Positions 1-8,345 of a stretch of DNA of 64,000 bases are shown piece by piece. How positions within the stretch are numbered: the first letter of the stretch is position 1; each line of letters opens with the position of its first letter. A model generated the notes under the pieces. That model was not told where the DNA came from, ran no database searches, and saw only the letters and a list, made by a program, of their open reading frames with translations. This stretch comes from Actinomycetes bacterium (GTDB lineage Bacteria; Actinomycetota; Acidimicrobiia; Acidimicrobiales; Palsa-688): contig JAKBBA010000019.1 in NCBI GenBank assembly GCA_021808665.1, positions 1-64,000 on the forward strand. Reading direction: 5' to 3'. Position numbers and translations under genes: made by a program.

Positions 1-31
1 AGTAGCCTCTCGCACCACCATGGAGGCAACC

Positions 32-259
32 ATGGCAGCCGTCCCATCTGGCGACCTCTACCGCGCCATCCAAGAGCTCACCACCCGGCTTGAACGCATG
101 GCCCCGAGCAAGGCCCCAGCACCGCTCAGAGCGCCGGTGAACAGGGCCTTCAACCCGACCCTGCATCCGGAGGTTTTAGATGAGGCAACCAAGCAGCGTT
201 GCCGGAGGATTCGACTTGAGGCAACAGGAAGACCTCGTTGGCAAGAGGGTGAAGGATAG
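32..259 (+). CDS. small hypothetical protein upstream of the SPFH gene
   Basis: Short 75-residue reading frame with no recognisable domain. The start at 32 is preferred over the in-frame ATG at 20 because GGAGG at 22-26 sits at proper Shine-Dalgarno distance from it. The stop codon overlaps the GTG start of the following SPFH gene, which suggests translational coupling. The N-terminal third (residues 8-25) looks helical and the rest is Pro/Arg-rich. It could equally be the tail of a decayed gene entering from the left. Confidence 0.4.
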   Translation: MAAVPSGDLYRAIQELTTRLERMAPSKAPAPLRAPVNRAFNPTLHPEVLDEATKQRCRRIRLEATGRPRWQEGEG

Positions 260-1077
260 TGTTAGCTCGTAGTGTGTTTGCCGTAATCCCCGAATACCAG
301 CGGGCCGTCGTCTTTCGATTCGGCCGGGTGCAAAGCGAACCGCGCGGCCCCGGTTTCATGTTCCGCCTCCCGTGGATCAACAAGATCGTTCGCGTCAATC
401 TCCGCGTCGAGGTCGTCGACATCCCTTCGCAATCGGTTATCACGAAAGATAATGTCACGATCGCTGTCGATGCTGTCGTGTACTTCCAGGTGGTCGATCC
501 GATCCGAGCCATCATCGGTGTGGACAACTTCCGCTTCGCCAGCCAGCGGATCGCCATGACGAGCCTGAGATCCATCATCGGCCGCTACGAGCTGGACAGC
601 CTGCTCGCTCACCGGGAGGACGTAAACACCGAGCTACGTTCGACAATCGCGCGTAGCACCGCAGAGTGGGGCGTCGAGGTACGCCAGGTCGAGATCCGCG
701 ACGTGACGCTCCCACCCGAGCTGCTTCGCGCCATGGCCCGCCAGGCGGAGGCGGAGCGCGAGCGCCGAGCCAAGATCATCGCCGCTACCGGAGAGCTGCA
801 GGCGAGCCAGGAGCTTTCCGAAGCCGCCGACAAGATGGCGGCCAGCCCGGGGGCGATGCAGTTGCGGACCCTTCAGACACTCGCCGAGGTGGCAACCGGA
901 AAAAGCTCGACCCTTATCTTCCCGATCCCAGTCGAGCTGCTTTCCCTCTTGCAGCAGAGCGACAATCGCAAAACGGCTAAACCGCCCGATCCCGAAATCA
1001 GCGCAAAGCCGGCCGTGCGGGAACTCGACGGACCACCCGCCCAAGCCGAGCTGCCTGCCCCGGCGGATCCCGAGTAG
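259..1077 (+). CDS. SPFH-domain protein (slipin/bacterial stomatin)
   Basis: Membrane-microdomain scaffold of the stomatin/prohibitin superfamily. Seen: the N-terminal EYQRAVVFRFGRV block, then ITKDNVTIAVDAVVYFQV, LRSIIGRYELDSLL, and the RAMARQAEAERERRAKIIAA coiled-coil stretch near residues 155-175, all in the order typical of slipins. The C-terminal 45 residues are Pro/Ala-rich and probably disordered. The usual N-terminal membrane hairpin is missing: the protein starts at residue LARSVFAVIPEYQ, so membrane association would need a partner or lipidation. The GTG start overlaps the stop of the preceding small gene. A partner NfeD gene, common beside slipins, is not visible. It lies left of the tRNA and is presumed chromosomal backbone. 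Confidence 0.85.
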   Translation: MLARSVFAVIPEYQRAVVFRFGRVQSEPRGPGFMFRLPWINKIVRVNLRVEVVDIPSQSVITKDNVTIAVDAVVYFQVVDPIRAIIGVDNFRFASQRIAMTSLRSIIGRYELDSLLAHREDVNTELRSTIARSTAEWGVEVRQVEIRDVTLPPELLRAMARQAEAERERRAKIIAATGELQASQELSEAADKMAASPGAMQLRTLQTLAEVATGKSSTLIFPIPVELLSLLQQSDNRKTAKPPDPEISAKPAVRELDGPPAQAELPAPADPE

Positions 1078-1200
1078 ACGATCAAGGCCCGGGAGTTCCG
1101 CGACCATCCAAATGAGCTGATGGACCGGGCGGAGAACAGCGGGGTGGCGGTTCTACGCGTGATCCTACGCAAGGACGCCGCGATGGGGAGGGGGCACCCG
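1078..1200 (+). pseudogene. Phd/YefM-type antitoxin remnant
   Basis: Directly after the SPFH stop and in the same frame, the conceptual translation IKAREFRDHPNELMDRA followed by ENSGVAVL matches the DNA-binding N-terminus of Phd/YefM antitoxins (pattern I-ARE-R-x-H-xx-E-x-RA-xx-G-x-V-x-V). There is no start codon in place, and the frame loses similarity after about 30 codons. No toxin gene is seen. I infer a decayed toxin-antitoxin gene beside the tRNA integration hot spot. Confidence 0.35.
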
Positions 1201-1253
1201 GGCCACAGGTCTCGATCCGCGCCACTCGTCTATAGTTGTAACGGTCTATTTTT

Positions 1254-1324
1254 GCGAGCGTAGTTCAGAGGCAGAACATCAGCTTCCCAAGCTGAGAACG
1301 CGGGTTCGATTCCCGTCGCTCGCT
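1254..1324 (+). tRNA. tRNA-Gly (anticodon CCC)
   Basis: Complete cloverleaf: acceptor arm GCGAGCG/CGCTCGC, D-arm with GTTCAGAGGCAGAAC, anticodon stem TCAGC/GCTGA around loop TTCCCAA (anticodon CCC), T-arm with GTTCGATTCCC, and discriminator U. The CCA is not encoded. The integrase gene follows with its C-terminal end facing the tRNA 3' end, the usual arrangement when a tRNA 3' end serves as attB. Confidence 0.93.
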
Positions 1325-1387
1325 CTCGAAGAAAGCCCTGGTGCGAGGGCATATCGGCTGGCCAGTGATTGGCTAAGCCGATGGGTC

Positions 1388-1510
1388 GTGCCACAAACGT
1401 GCCACTGCGACAAACTTTTTGGCTCTTTGCACCCGGCAGCTAGCCGACCAATGGCGACAGCAAGCCGGATGAACCTTCGCAACGAGGGTCCCGGTGAGAG
1501 CATGTGGCAC
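1388..1510. promoter_or_regulatory. candidate attL arm sites for the integrase (GTGCCAC repeats)
   Basis: The 258 bases between the tRNA and the integrase stop carry GTGCCAC at 1388-1394 and 1399-1405 (direct repeats 11 bases apart) and its complement GTGGCAC at 1504-1510. Short repeats like these beside a tRNA attachment site are typical arm-type binding sites of tyrosine integrases. Nothing else recognisable lies in this stretch. The matching right attachment site was not found in the window. Confidence 0.35.
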
Positions 1511-1582
1511 GCGGTGGATCAAGGCGGCTAGGACCGCCCGCTGCCCCTTGTGTTAGTAGTTAGTGCGGCGCGCCAGGCTGAT

Positions 1583-2734
1583 TCAGCGTGGCGGGACTGA
1601 GACGGGACCGGCTGATCCAGCGCCCGTCGCCCGGCCGATAGCAATGACCGGCGCAGGCTTCGTCAAAGCGGCAAGGGCCTCGGCGAGCACGCGGTCGCGG
1701 TCTTCCGTGGCGTGCTGGTAGCGGAGGGCGGCGTCGGGAGTGCTGTGGCCCATGCGGGCCATCAACTCACGAGTCGACGCTCCGGTGGCCGCCGCCCACG
1801 TATTTCCGGTATGGCGGAGATCATGCATATGAAGGTCGGGACGTCCCGCGGCTAGGCGAGCCCGAGCCCAATGCTTCTGCAGCACATGGGGCCGGACGGG
1901 CCCACCCTGCTCGCCGGTGAACACGAGCGAATCACTTCCCGCTGCAGTGAAAGTCTCCAAGTGCTCGACCAGAACCGGAAGCAGCTGAGACGGGATCACT
2001 ACTGTGCGTCGCCCAGCTAAGGACTTAGGTTCCTTGAATATGAGCCGCCCGTCACGGAGCTGCTGGAGATTTTGGGCGACGGTGAGGCTGGACCTCATCG
2101 GGTCGACATCGCGGCGACGCAGGCCGCATAGCTCGCCTTTGCGCAGCTGACACCATGTTGCGACTAGCACCAGAGCCTGAAAGCGGACTGGCATTGCTTC
2201 AACGATGACGTCGATCTCCTGCAAGGTTGCCGTGGGCCGTTCCTCGGCGTGCTCTGTGCCGGCACCCTCGACCCGACACGGTGAGCGAGCGATCACCTCG
2301 TCGAGCACTGCCGTGTTGCAGATCGTCCGCAGCAACCTGTACGCCTTTGCTGCCGTCGAAGGGTGACTGCGTGCAAGTCGTGCGTGCCACGAGCGGACCG
2401 TGCCCGGGGAAAGCTGGCCCATCTCGATGTCCCCAAGAGCCGGACGGATGTGGCTGTCAAGAAGTCCGCGGTAGGTTTCCGCCGTCCGTTCTGCCAGGAC
2501 ACGCTCGGACAGGAAGCGATCAGCGAAGGCGGCCACCGTGATTCGCCCGGCCTTCGGGTCAATGAACTGACCGCGTGCCTGGTCCGTTCGCGCCAGCGCC
2601 AGCCACGAGCTTGCGTCACCTTTGGTGGTGAAGGTCTCGGGGGCGGAGACCATCCGCCCTCCACCATTGCGATAGCGGGCTTGCCACCGCCCGCTTGGTA
2701 GTTTGCGCACGCTGCCATAGTCGCGACGGGCCAT
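1583..2734 (-). CDS. int: tyrosine recombinase/integrase of the ICE
   Basis: Phage-type integrase, 383 residues, that recombines the element with the tRNA-Gly site. Seen: N-terminal Arm-binding domain (about 1-60), SAM-like core-binding domain (about 65-155), and a catalytic domain with R198 (QLRKGE), the H304-x-x-R307 box (HDLRHTG), H330 (MGH) and nucleophile Y339 (ALRYQHAT). All active-site residues are present, so it should be functional. It is the last gene of the minus-strand recombination/replication operon, and its C-terminal end points to the tRNA. The last 30 residues are a Gly/Ala-rich tail. Confidence 0.95.
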   Translation of the reverse strand: MARRDYGSVRKLPSGRWQARYRNGGGRMVSAPETFTTKGDASSWLALARTDQARGQFIDPKAGRITVAAFADRFLSERVLAERTAETYRGLLDSHIRPALGDIEMGQLSPGTVRSWHARLARSHPSTAAKAYRLLRTICNTAVLDEVIARSPCRVEGAGTEHAEERPTATLQEIDVIVEAMPVRFQALVLVATWCQLRKGELCGLRRRDVDPMRSSLTVAQNLQQLRDGRLIFKEPKSLAGRRTVVIPSQLLPVLVEHLETFTAAGSDSLVFTGEQGGPVRPHVLQKHWARARLAAGRPDLHMHDLRHTGNTWAAATGASTRELMARMGHSTPDAALRYQHATEDRDRVLAEALAALTKPAPVIAIGRATGAGSAGPVSVPPR

Positions 2735-2795
2735 GAGTTAGATCATCGCGCTTCGGACAGAGTGGTGATTACATTCGTGGGATCTCAACTCCTCA

Positions 2796-3023
2796 TCACT
2801 GGGCGACGATCGCCGGTTCGCGGTGACGTTCGATCAAATCATCCAAGTCGTAGGGATCGAAGAGGAGCCGACCGCCAATTCTGATGCACGAGATACTGCG
2901 ATCCGCCCGCAGGCGCCGGATGTAGCGCTCCCCCAAACCGGTGTAAGTTGCCGCTCCGCGGATATCCAAAAGCGGCCGTCGGCCTCGACGTGGAGCCGTC
3001 ATTGCATCTTCGTCGCTACTCAT
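2796..3023 (-). CDS. xis: excisionase-like MerR/HTH_17 DNA-binding protein
   Basis: Small 75-residue winged-helix protein of the excisionase (HTH_17) type: LLDIRGAATYTGLGERYIRR forms the helix-turn-helix, followed by RIGGRLLFDPYDLDDLI, the usual wing and C-terminal helix. The start at 3023 (MSSDEDAM) is chosen over a longer upstream frame because GGGGG lies about 8 bases upstream and the longer N-terminus is low-complexity. It lies 61 bases from the integrase, the classical xis-int order, and probably directs excision of the ICE. Confidence 0.85.
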   Translation of the reverse strand: MSSDEDAMTAPRRGRRPLLDIRGAATYTGLGERYIRRLRADRSISCIRIGGRLLFDPYDLDDLIERHREPAIVAQ

Positions 3024-3094
3024 TATTCGGCCCCCTGTCCGTCTGTCGCCAGGAGCGGCCGAGCGATCCGATCGGACTGAGGCGCCGAGTGGCC

Positions 3095-4483
3095 TCATAG
3101 CGGGATCCCGTCGTTTACGACCGCCGCTGATCCCGCCGATAGGTCGGAGCAAGGGCGCCAAGCCGCTCTAGCGACACTCCACGGATGAAACGCGATGCTG
3201 GCGTGTCGGCGACCCAAGGACAGGTACTTCGGTTGGACCAGATACTTGGACACGGCGCCTGCCGCGGCCTGCGGCGAACGCCCCATTGCACACCGCTCCC
3301 AGGCGTGCAAGCCAACGTCACCCCGGTCAGCCAGCCAGGAAGCCGGATCATGGTCATCGGGAAGGATCGTCACCGCAACGCGACGACCGCGACCCGTGAC
3401 TTCCACGACGTAACGGTTGGCGGCGTCTCGTCCAGCAGTGTCTCCGTCGAATGCTAGGACAAGCTCCCCTGGGTGCATGCTGAGGATCTGCTCCTGTTGG
3501 GCGTCGGAGAGCTCTCGGCCGGACTGGGTCACGGGACAGTATCGGTCGGCCTGGCCGGTGCGGATCGCTGCGACGGCGATGGCCATTGCGTCGAGGGTGC
3601 CTTCGACGACTATGACCGCTCCGCGGGGGTCTGCGGGTGCGACGAGGGGCTGGTAGAGGTTGGCGGACTTGTCGTAGATGGCGGTGCGGGGCGGGTTGTT
3701 GTATTTCGTCCAGCGCTGCTGGTCGCCGATGTTGCGGCCGATTATGCCGACGACGCGCTGGCGGTCGTCTCGGATGGGGATGAGGATCCGCTGGCGGTAG
3801 AAGTCGCTGGCCTGCTCGCTGCCGGCGTATCGGTGAGCGAGCCCGGCGTCTACCAACTCGTCGAGGCTGAACCCGTCGTCGCGAAGTGCCGCGACGAGCC
3901 CGTCGGCCTTCGCTGGGGTGTGACCGGTTTCGGGGCGGCCGGTGTGCGCCTCGAGTACCGCCACGTCGATGCTCCTGCGTGCGAGGTAGGCGCTGGCGGG
4001 CGCGTGCAGCGGCGGACGGGTGTAGTAAACCCAGGCGGCGGCGAGGGCGGCAAGGACCCGCTCTCGCGGCGTGCGATACAAGTCGGGCGCCTCGGGTCGT
4101 CCGGTCATCAGCGAAGGTCCGGAGGCCCCGCTGACCTGCGGCGTGGAGCGCCTCGCGCCTGCGCCGCTGGTTACGCCAGCCCACGCGTTGGTGAGCGACG
4201 CATTCGAGCCGAGAACCCTGATCGCGGCCGCGACCCCGACACCCTCGGTTTCTCGAACCCATTGGATGACGTCGCCTTTGGCTGAGCACCCGAAGCAGTA
4301 GTAGCGGCTGTCGTCGAGATACAGGCGCATCGACGGGGTGCGGTCGGGGTGGCCGTGGGATGGCAGCGGGCAGCGCACTGTTACCGAGCCAGCGTCGGAG
4401 CTCAGAGGGATGCCGGTCCGTCTCGCCACATCGGCGAGGCGGTGGCGTCGGAGGGCGTCGTCGATCGCCGAGAACCCGGTCAC
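3095..4483 (-). CDS. DnaG-type primase with CHC2 zinc finger and Toprim domain
   Basis: Primase-like protein of 462 residues. Seen: an N-terminal CHC2 zinc-finger region with CPLPSHGHPDRTPS and YYCFGCSAKGD, then a catalytic core (RILIPIRDDRQRVVGIIGRN), and Toprim motifs VVEGTLDAMA and LAFDGDTAGRDAA with DPASWLAD behind. A DnaB-binding C-terminal helicase is absent. The GTG start at 4483 overlaps the upstream stop as GTGA. It probably primes ICE DNA replication or complementary-strand synthesis after conjugal transfer. A second, unrelated replication-type ATPase occurs at 37931-39562. Confidence 0.88.
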   Translation of the reverse strand: MTGFSAIDDALRRHRLADVARRTGIPLSSDAGSVTVRCPLPSHGHPDRTPSMRLYLDDSRYYCFGCSAKGDVIQWVRETEGVGVAAAIRVLGSNASLTNAWAGVTSGAGARRSTPQVSGASGPSLMTGRPEAPDLYRTPRERVLAALAAAWVYYTRPPLHAPASAYLARRSIDVAVLEAHTGRPETGHTPAKADGLVAALRDDGFSLDELVDAGLAHRYAGSEQASDFYRQRILIPIRDDRQRVVGIIGRNIGDQQRWTKYNNPPRTAIYDKSANLYQPLVAPADPRGAVIVVEGTLDAMAIAVAAIRTGQADRYCPVTQSGRELSDAQQEQILSMHPGELVLAFDGDTAGRDAANRYVVEVTGRGRRVAVTILPDDHDPASWLADRGDVGLHAWERCAMGRSPQAAAGAVSKYLVQPKYLSLGRRHASIAFHPWSVARAAWRPCSDLSAGSAAVVNDGIPL

Positions 4484-4968
4484 AGTGACACACTCAAGGC
4501 CGTGGCCGGCTGCTCCACCGTTGGCGTTAGCGTCGTCGCCGGCCGAGCGGGCAGGTTGCTCCGGCCGAGATGCTCGTGCGCGAGGCGGGCTGAGGCGGAC
4601 AGCCGGGCGACGCACCGGGCCGGAAGGTCCGGTAACGCCACCCGTACCGCGATGACGTCAGCGCTGCGCTGCGCTGCGCCGAACACGACGAGGCGGCCGA
4701 GGGTGCGCGATATCGCCGCGTTCGGCCCGAGGCGCTCCCCGAGCCCGACACTGATCGCGAGATCGGCGCTGTCAATGGCGGCCCCGGGACGGCTAGCGGC
4801 GATTCGAGCGAGACGCTGCCATGCCCAGGTTGCGGACGGGCCGAGCACTCCGAGCCAGACGGCTTCGACGTAGGGCGATCCGGGCCGATGCCCTCGTGCT
4901 TCGATGACACTGTCGGGCCAGGTGACAACAGTGAGCAGTGGCGGTGTGGCCCGCTGCACCTGGTTCAC
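4480..4968 (-). CDS. conserved hypothetical ICE protein
   Basis: 162-residue protein, function not recognised. Composition is Ala/Arg-rich, with a Trp-containing block near the N-terminus (TWPDSV and GVLGPSATWAWQRLARIA). The GTG start overlaps the upstream stop (GTGA) behind a strong GAGGAGGT ribosome-binding site, and its own stop overlaps the primase start, so it is translationally coupled within the operon. The first 95 residues look like a compact alpha/beta domain. Being pinned between a small unknown gene and the primase suggests a replication or regulation accessory role, by context only. Confidence 0.65.
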   Translation of the reverse strand: MNQVQRATPPLLTVVTWPDSVIEARGHRPGSPYVEAVWLGVLGPSATWAWQRLARIAASRPGAAIDSADLAISVGLGERLGPNAAISRTLGRLVVFGAAQRSADVIAVRVALPDLPARCVARLSASARLAHEHLGRSNLPARPATTLTPTVEQPATALSVSL

Positions 4969-5285
4969 AACGCCACCTCCTCGACGTCCGTCGTGCCGCG
5001 TTCAGGGTTCGCAGTAGTGGTGTGGCGTCGACCGTCGCGATACCACTGGCCTCGACGGTCGGCGTAGCCGATCACGATGACCAGCGCCCGACCGTCTTGC
5101 GGTCGGGTGTGAAAGACCGCCCCAGCACCGAGACGTGTAACTCCCAGTTGCGGGCTGCGGGCTAGGCCGTCGGACGCGACAGCCTGGCTGTAGTCGACGG
5201 GAAGGGCGACGCCGATCTCGGCTGCGGCGCGGCGCAGCCCGGCGGCGACCCATTCGATCTGGTGATGCGATGCGATGCGACCCAT
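4965..5285 (-). CDS. small hypothetical ICE protein
   Basis: 106-residue protein with no recognised family. The core GVTRLGAGAVFHTRPQDGRA with LVIVIGYADRRGQWYRDGR looks like antiparallel beta-strands preceded by two helices. It overlaps both neighbours by 4-5 bases (TGATG at the start, GTGA at the stop), so it is almost certainly translated as part of the operon. Confidence 0.6.
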   Translation of the reverse strand: MGRIASHHQIEWVAAGLRRAAAEIGVALPVDYSQAVASDGLARSPQLGVTRLGAGAVFHTRPQDGRALVIVIGYADRRGQWYRDGRRHTTTANPERGTTDVEEVAL

Positions 5286-5557
5286 CAGTCCGCGCTCTCC
5301 CTTGACGAGGCGTGGCGATCGAAGTCGGCGGCAAGGACCAGCCCACTGGCTTCGGGGAGGCCCCCCTCGCGCCGTCTACGCGGCCACGTAACGCGCTGCC
5401 CGGTGATGGTGCGTCCAGCCCTCCAGCGATCGAAGCTGTGGAAGATGTCAACCCGGCGGGGGTAGCGAACCCGCTCCCCTATACGGCTCGTGGACTCGTG
5501 TTGGGAGGCGGTGCTCCTGCACGCTTCGACCGTCTCCCACGTGGTCTTGAAGCTCAT
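5285..5557 (-). CDS. small basic hypothetical ICE protein
   Basis: 90-residue, Arg-rich, not recognised. It starts behind GAGGAGGTCACT-ATG, a strong extended ribosome-binding site shared with two other ICE genes (see 9858 and 40451). The central RVRYPRRVDIFHSFDRWRAG could contact nucleic acid. The stop overlaps the next start as TGATG. Confidence 0.55.
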   Translation of the reverse strand: MSFKTTWETVEACRSTASQHESTSRIGERVRYPRRVDIFHSFDRWRAGRTITGQRVTWPRRRREGGLPEASGLVLAADFDRHASSRESAD

Positions 5558-5621
5558 AGTGACCTCCTCGATGGAGGCCGCTACCTGCGACCTCTATACG
5601 GTCGCCGGCGGAAGGTCCACG

Positions 5622-6149
5622 CTATTGGACGGCCTGGTCGATCTCGGATCCGGCCCGCCGGGCGACGTCGGCTGCCACGAAGCGGTCCCACTCGCCGCTG
5701 CCAGGCGCTCGCAACGGTGGAGGCGGGTCGGTGTGGGCGGCGCCGCAACCCAGGTCGGCTGTCCACGACTTGAGCAGCGCGGCGACGTCTCGTAACGCCC
5801 GGAACCAGTCGAGCGGGGCGCTGGCCGGCGCGTTCGGGGCGAAGCTGGACTGCTCGTGGTCTCGCAGGGCTACGAGCGCTTCGACGTGGTCGTTGTGACG
5901 CCACCAGCATCGTGGGATCACGTGATGGTCGAGATGGGCGAACCGTCCCTGGAGGCGCTCGACCCACGCCCGCAGTTCCGCCCAGTCCCCCGCGGCGTCC
6001 GATGAGGGCAGCGACGGCCAGTGCGTCGGGGCAGCAACATCCGCGAACTCCGCGCTGTCGAAAGCGCCAGCATCGACGCCATACCCGGCGAGCTTGCACA
6101 GCTCGGCAAACCGGTTATCGCCGCCCTTCGTCTCGTCCTTTCCGGTCAT
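5622..6149 (-). CDS. hypothetical ICE protein resembling DUF4913-type proteins
   Basis: 175 residues. Recognisable block: RAWVERLQGRFAHLDHHVIP, then CWWRHNDHVEALVALRDHE, and DWFRALRDVAALLKSW. This Trp-rich pattern is common in small proteins of actinobacterial plasmids and ICEs (similar to DUF4913), of unknown role. The start overlaps the HNH gene stop (ATGA). The N-terminus is acidic and probably flexible. No catalytic motif is evident. Confidence 0.65.
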   Translation of the reverse strand: MTGKDETKGGDNRFAELCKLAGYGVDAGAFDSAEFADVAAPTHWPSLPSSDAAGDWAELRAWVERLQGRFAHLDHHVIPRCWWRHNDHVEALVALRDHEQSSFAPNAPASAPLDWFRALRDVAALLKSWTADLGCGAAHTDPPPPLRAPGSGEWDRFVAADVARRAGSEIDQAVQ

Positions 6150-6526
6150 CTGCTCTCCCGGATCGCTTGACGCAGACGGGCGACGATCACGTCGGTCGCC
6201 TGCGGCCTACCGACGCGAAGCCACGCCGGGTTGGCGTCCATGACCCAGTGGAGTCGGGTGTGGCAGGCCCGGTCGAGGGGGATCAGGTCCCTGCCGGTTT
6301 CGGAGCCGAGGCGATCGTAGCTGCGATGGTGCAGGTCGCCGCTGCGCAGACTCCATGGTTCACCACACACCGCGCAGGCAGGCTCGACCCCATGTGCGGC
6401 CATCCAGTCGTCCAGCCACTGTCGCCGTCTTGTCCGCCACGCCGGGCTGCCCATCCAGGCGGCGTAGTCGGCCCGCCGGCGAACCCGCCGACGCGACCAG
6501 ACGACACCGGGTCGGGGGTCACGCAT
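6146..6526 (-). CDS. HNH-type nuclease domain protein
   Basis: 126 residues. A zinc-binding pair CAVCG, then GDLHHRSYDRLGSE and DLIPLDRACHTRLH give the Cys-x2-Cys plus D-HH ... H layout of HNH (McrA-like) endonucleases. The N-terminal 40 residues are strongly basic (RSRRRVRRRADY) and could bind DNA. It overlaps the VirD4 gene upstream by 8 bases and the next gene by 4. Such HNH genes are frequent beside coupling proteins in actinobacterial ICEs. The exact role (nicking, DNA processing or defence) is not known. Confidence 0.78.
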   Translation of the reverse strand: MRDPRPGVVWSRRRVRRRADYAAWMGSPAWRTRRRQWLDDWMAAHGVEPACAVCGEPWSLRSGDLHHRSYDRLGSETGRDLIPLDRACHTRLHWVMDANPAWLRVGRPQATDVIVARLRQAIRESR

Positions 6527-8345
6527 CGCGGGTCATCTCGGCGGCCTCGATATCGGCAGGGTCGCCCCCAGCGAGCGTCTGGCGCTCCCAGGCTTCGCGG
6601 CCTGCGGTCAATACGACGGCGTCGCCCCGTGCGGTCCACGGCTGCAAACGGATCATGATCGGCGGCGCGGAACGCAACAGCAGCAGCCCGGTGCCGATCG
6701 GAAGGCGGCGCAGCTCGGACGGCTCCAGGATCGGCCGGTGCCGGGTCACCGACGACATCGACCGGCCGGCGGTCCCGCCGTTGCGCGTCTCGGACCATTC
6801 GGTGAACTCACGGTTACCGATCAGCCGTGACATGTCGCCCAGGTCGTCCGCGTTGGCCGAGCCGCCGAGGATCACCTTGGCGATGGCCGAATCCCAGATC
6901 GCCCCTCCCGCTTCGCGCCCCCACCGGTCCCTGGCCTGGGCCAGTGACTGGAGAACCGCCACGGTGGTGATCCCCGACCCCCCGCCCTCCGACATCAGTG
7001 CCGGCAGCGACGGAAGCGGGTAGTTAGCGGCCTCGTCGAGTATCAACGCCAGCGGCGGGTCGAGCCGCTGACCGGGGGAACAGGCGGCGAGGCGGCGGGC
7101 GGCGTCGATCAAATCCTCGATCAGCGCTGCCACCAGCGACGCTGTCGCCGAGGCTCCGGTCGCGGTGCCGAGCAGAAAGACGCTGCCGCGCATCGCCAGG
7201 AACGCCAACGGGTCGAACTCGGCGCCGTACTCGGGGGTGACCGCGGCGAGTACCGCCGGATCCGCGAGAGGCGCGAAAGTGTTGGCGACCATCGCCCACG
7301 TGGAGTCCCGGGTTCGCTGGTCGGCGGAGATGACCGCGTCGAGCGCCCGATCCCACCCCGGCGTCGCCGCCGGGTGGCCGGCGAGGATAGCCGTCGCCTC
7401 CTTCGCCGCTCCAGCGGCATGAGACCAGCGGTATAGGTCGGCCGGTGGCCGGCCGTCGAGAGCCGCCGCGTGCAGCATGCAGCGGGTGACCGACAGCGCC
7501 TGGGTCCGCCAAAAGCTGGCGTTCTCCACCCCGGACTTGGCGCCCTCCGAGACGAGGGCCTCGGCGCGGATCATCGCCGTCTGCGGTGCCTCGCAGCCCC
7601 GCACGAGCGACCAGCGCAACCGGGCCGCACCCGGCGTGCGGGCGAGGCCCTCAGGATCGAAGACCATCACAGGACCTCGGCCGGCCCTAGCAGCGAGGGT
7701 GACCGCCAGGTTGTCGGGCCTCGTCGAGGTCGTCACCACCGCGCCGGGCGCGTCGAGGATCATCGGGATGACAAGGTTCATGCCCTTCCCCGAGCGGGGC
7801 GGCCCGAGAATCAGGACCGAGTCCTCCACCGACGCCCAGCACCCGATCCTCCGGGCCATGCCGAGCCGGTAGCCGACATCACCCGGTCGAGGTCGCCTTA
7901 TCGACGGACGCAGCGTCGCGGAACGCGCCAGTAGCGCCTTCGATCCCGCAGTGCGTCTCACTTCCCCTTTCGTCGCGAGGCCGTCGGCATGCGACGGGTC
8001 ACCCGAACGGGCCTGCGTCCCAGCAGACCTCCACAACCACAAGCCACCCCAAGCCAGACCAACCGCAACGATGAACGCGAGCGCAGTGATTGTCCAATAC
8101 AAGACGGCCGGGCCGACCGGGGCACCCCAAGCCGCAGACGGGTCCCGGAGATGAACGAACGCTGCGAGACTGTCAAGAAGCCCACCGCGAGGAACGCGAT
8201 GCCCGGCCAGCCACGCGGAGCCAGCCGCGCCGGCGTAGAGGACCCCGGCGACACCCGCGACGCCGAGAAGGGCGCCGATAGCAACATCAGTCCCCGCGGA
8301 CGGGCGGCGGTCTGTCACGCCGGCTCCGGTCCGGGCCCGTCCCAT
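6519..8345 (-). CDS. virD4: VirD4/TraG-type T4SS coupling protein
   Basis: Coupling ATPase that brings the relaxase-DNA complex to the secretion channel at the inner membrane. Seen: two N-terminal membrane segments (about 22-45 and 80-105), Walker A GPPRSGKG at 181-188, Walker B LALILDEAANY, and the TraG-like blocks GLARTPGAARLRWS, ISADQRTRDSTWAM, and SRLIGNREFTEWSETRNGG. Length 608 residues is in range. AGGGAG precedes the ATG at good distance. The rest of the transfer apparatus lies 17 kb away (25905-32755), separated by the catabolic island. Confidence 0.92.
   Translation of the reverse strand: MGRARTGAGVTDRRPSAGTDVAIGALLGVAGVAGVLYAGAAGSAWLAGHRVPRGGLLDSLAAFVHLRDPSAAWGAPVGPAVLYWTITALAFIVAVGLAWGGLWLWRSAGTQARSGDPSHADGLATKGEVRRTAGSKALLARSATLRPSIRRPRPGDVGYRLGMARRIGCWASVEDSVLILGPPRSGKGMNLVIPMILDAPGAVVTTSTRPDNLAVTLAARAGRGPVMVFDPEGLARTPGAARLRWSLVRGCEAPQTAMIRAEALVSEGAKSGVENASFWRTQALSVTRCMLHAAALDGRPPADLYRWSHAAGAAKEATAILAGHPAATPGWDRALDAVISADQRTRDSTWAMVANTFAPLADPAVLAAVTPEYGAEFDPLAFLAMRGSVFLLGTATGASATASLVAALIEDLIDAARRLAACSPGQRLDPPLALILDEAANYPLPSLPALMSEGGGSGITTVAVLQSLAQARDRWGREAGGAIWDSAIAKVILGGSANADDLGDMSRLIGNREFTEWSETRNGGTAGRSMSSVTRHRPILEPSELRRLPIGTGLLLLRSAPPIMIRLQPWTARGDAVVLTAGREAWERQTLAGGDPADIEAAEMTRDA

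Noticed and set aside
3473..4285. 270-residue plus-strand frame opposite the primase
   Set aside because: Antisense image of the CHC2/Toprim primase; no family resemblance.
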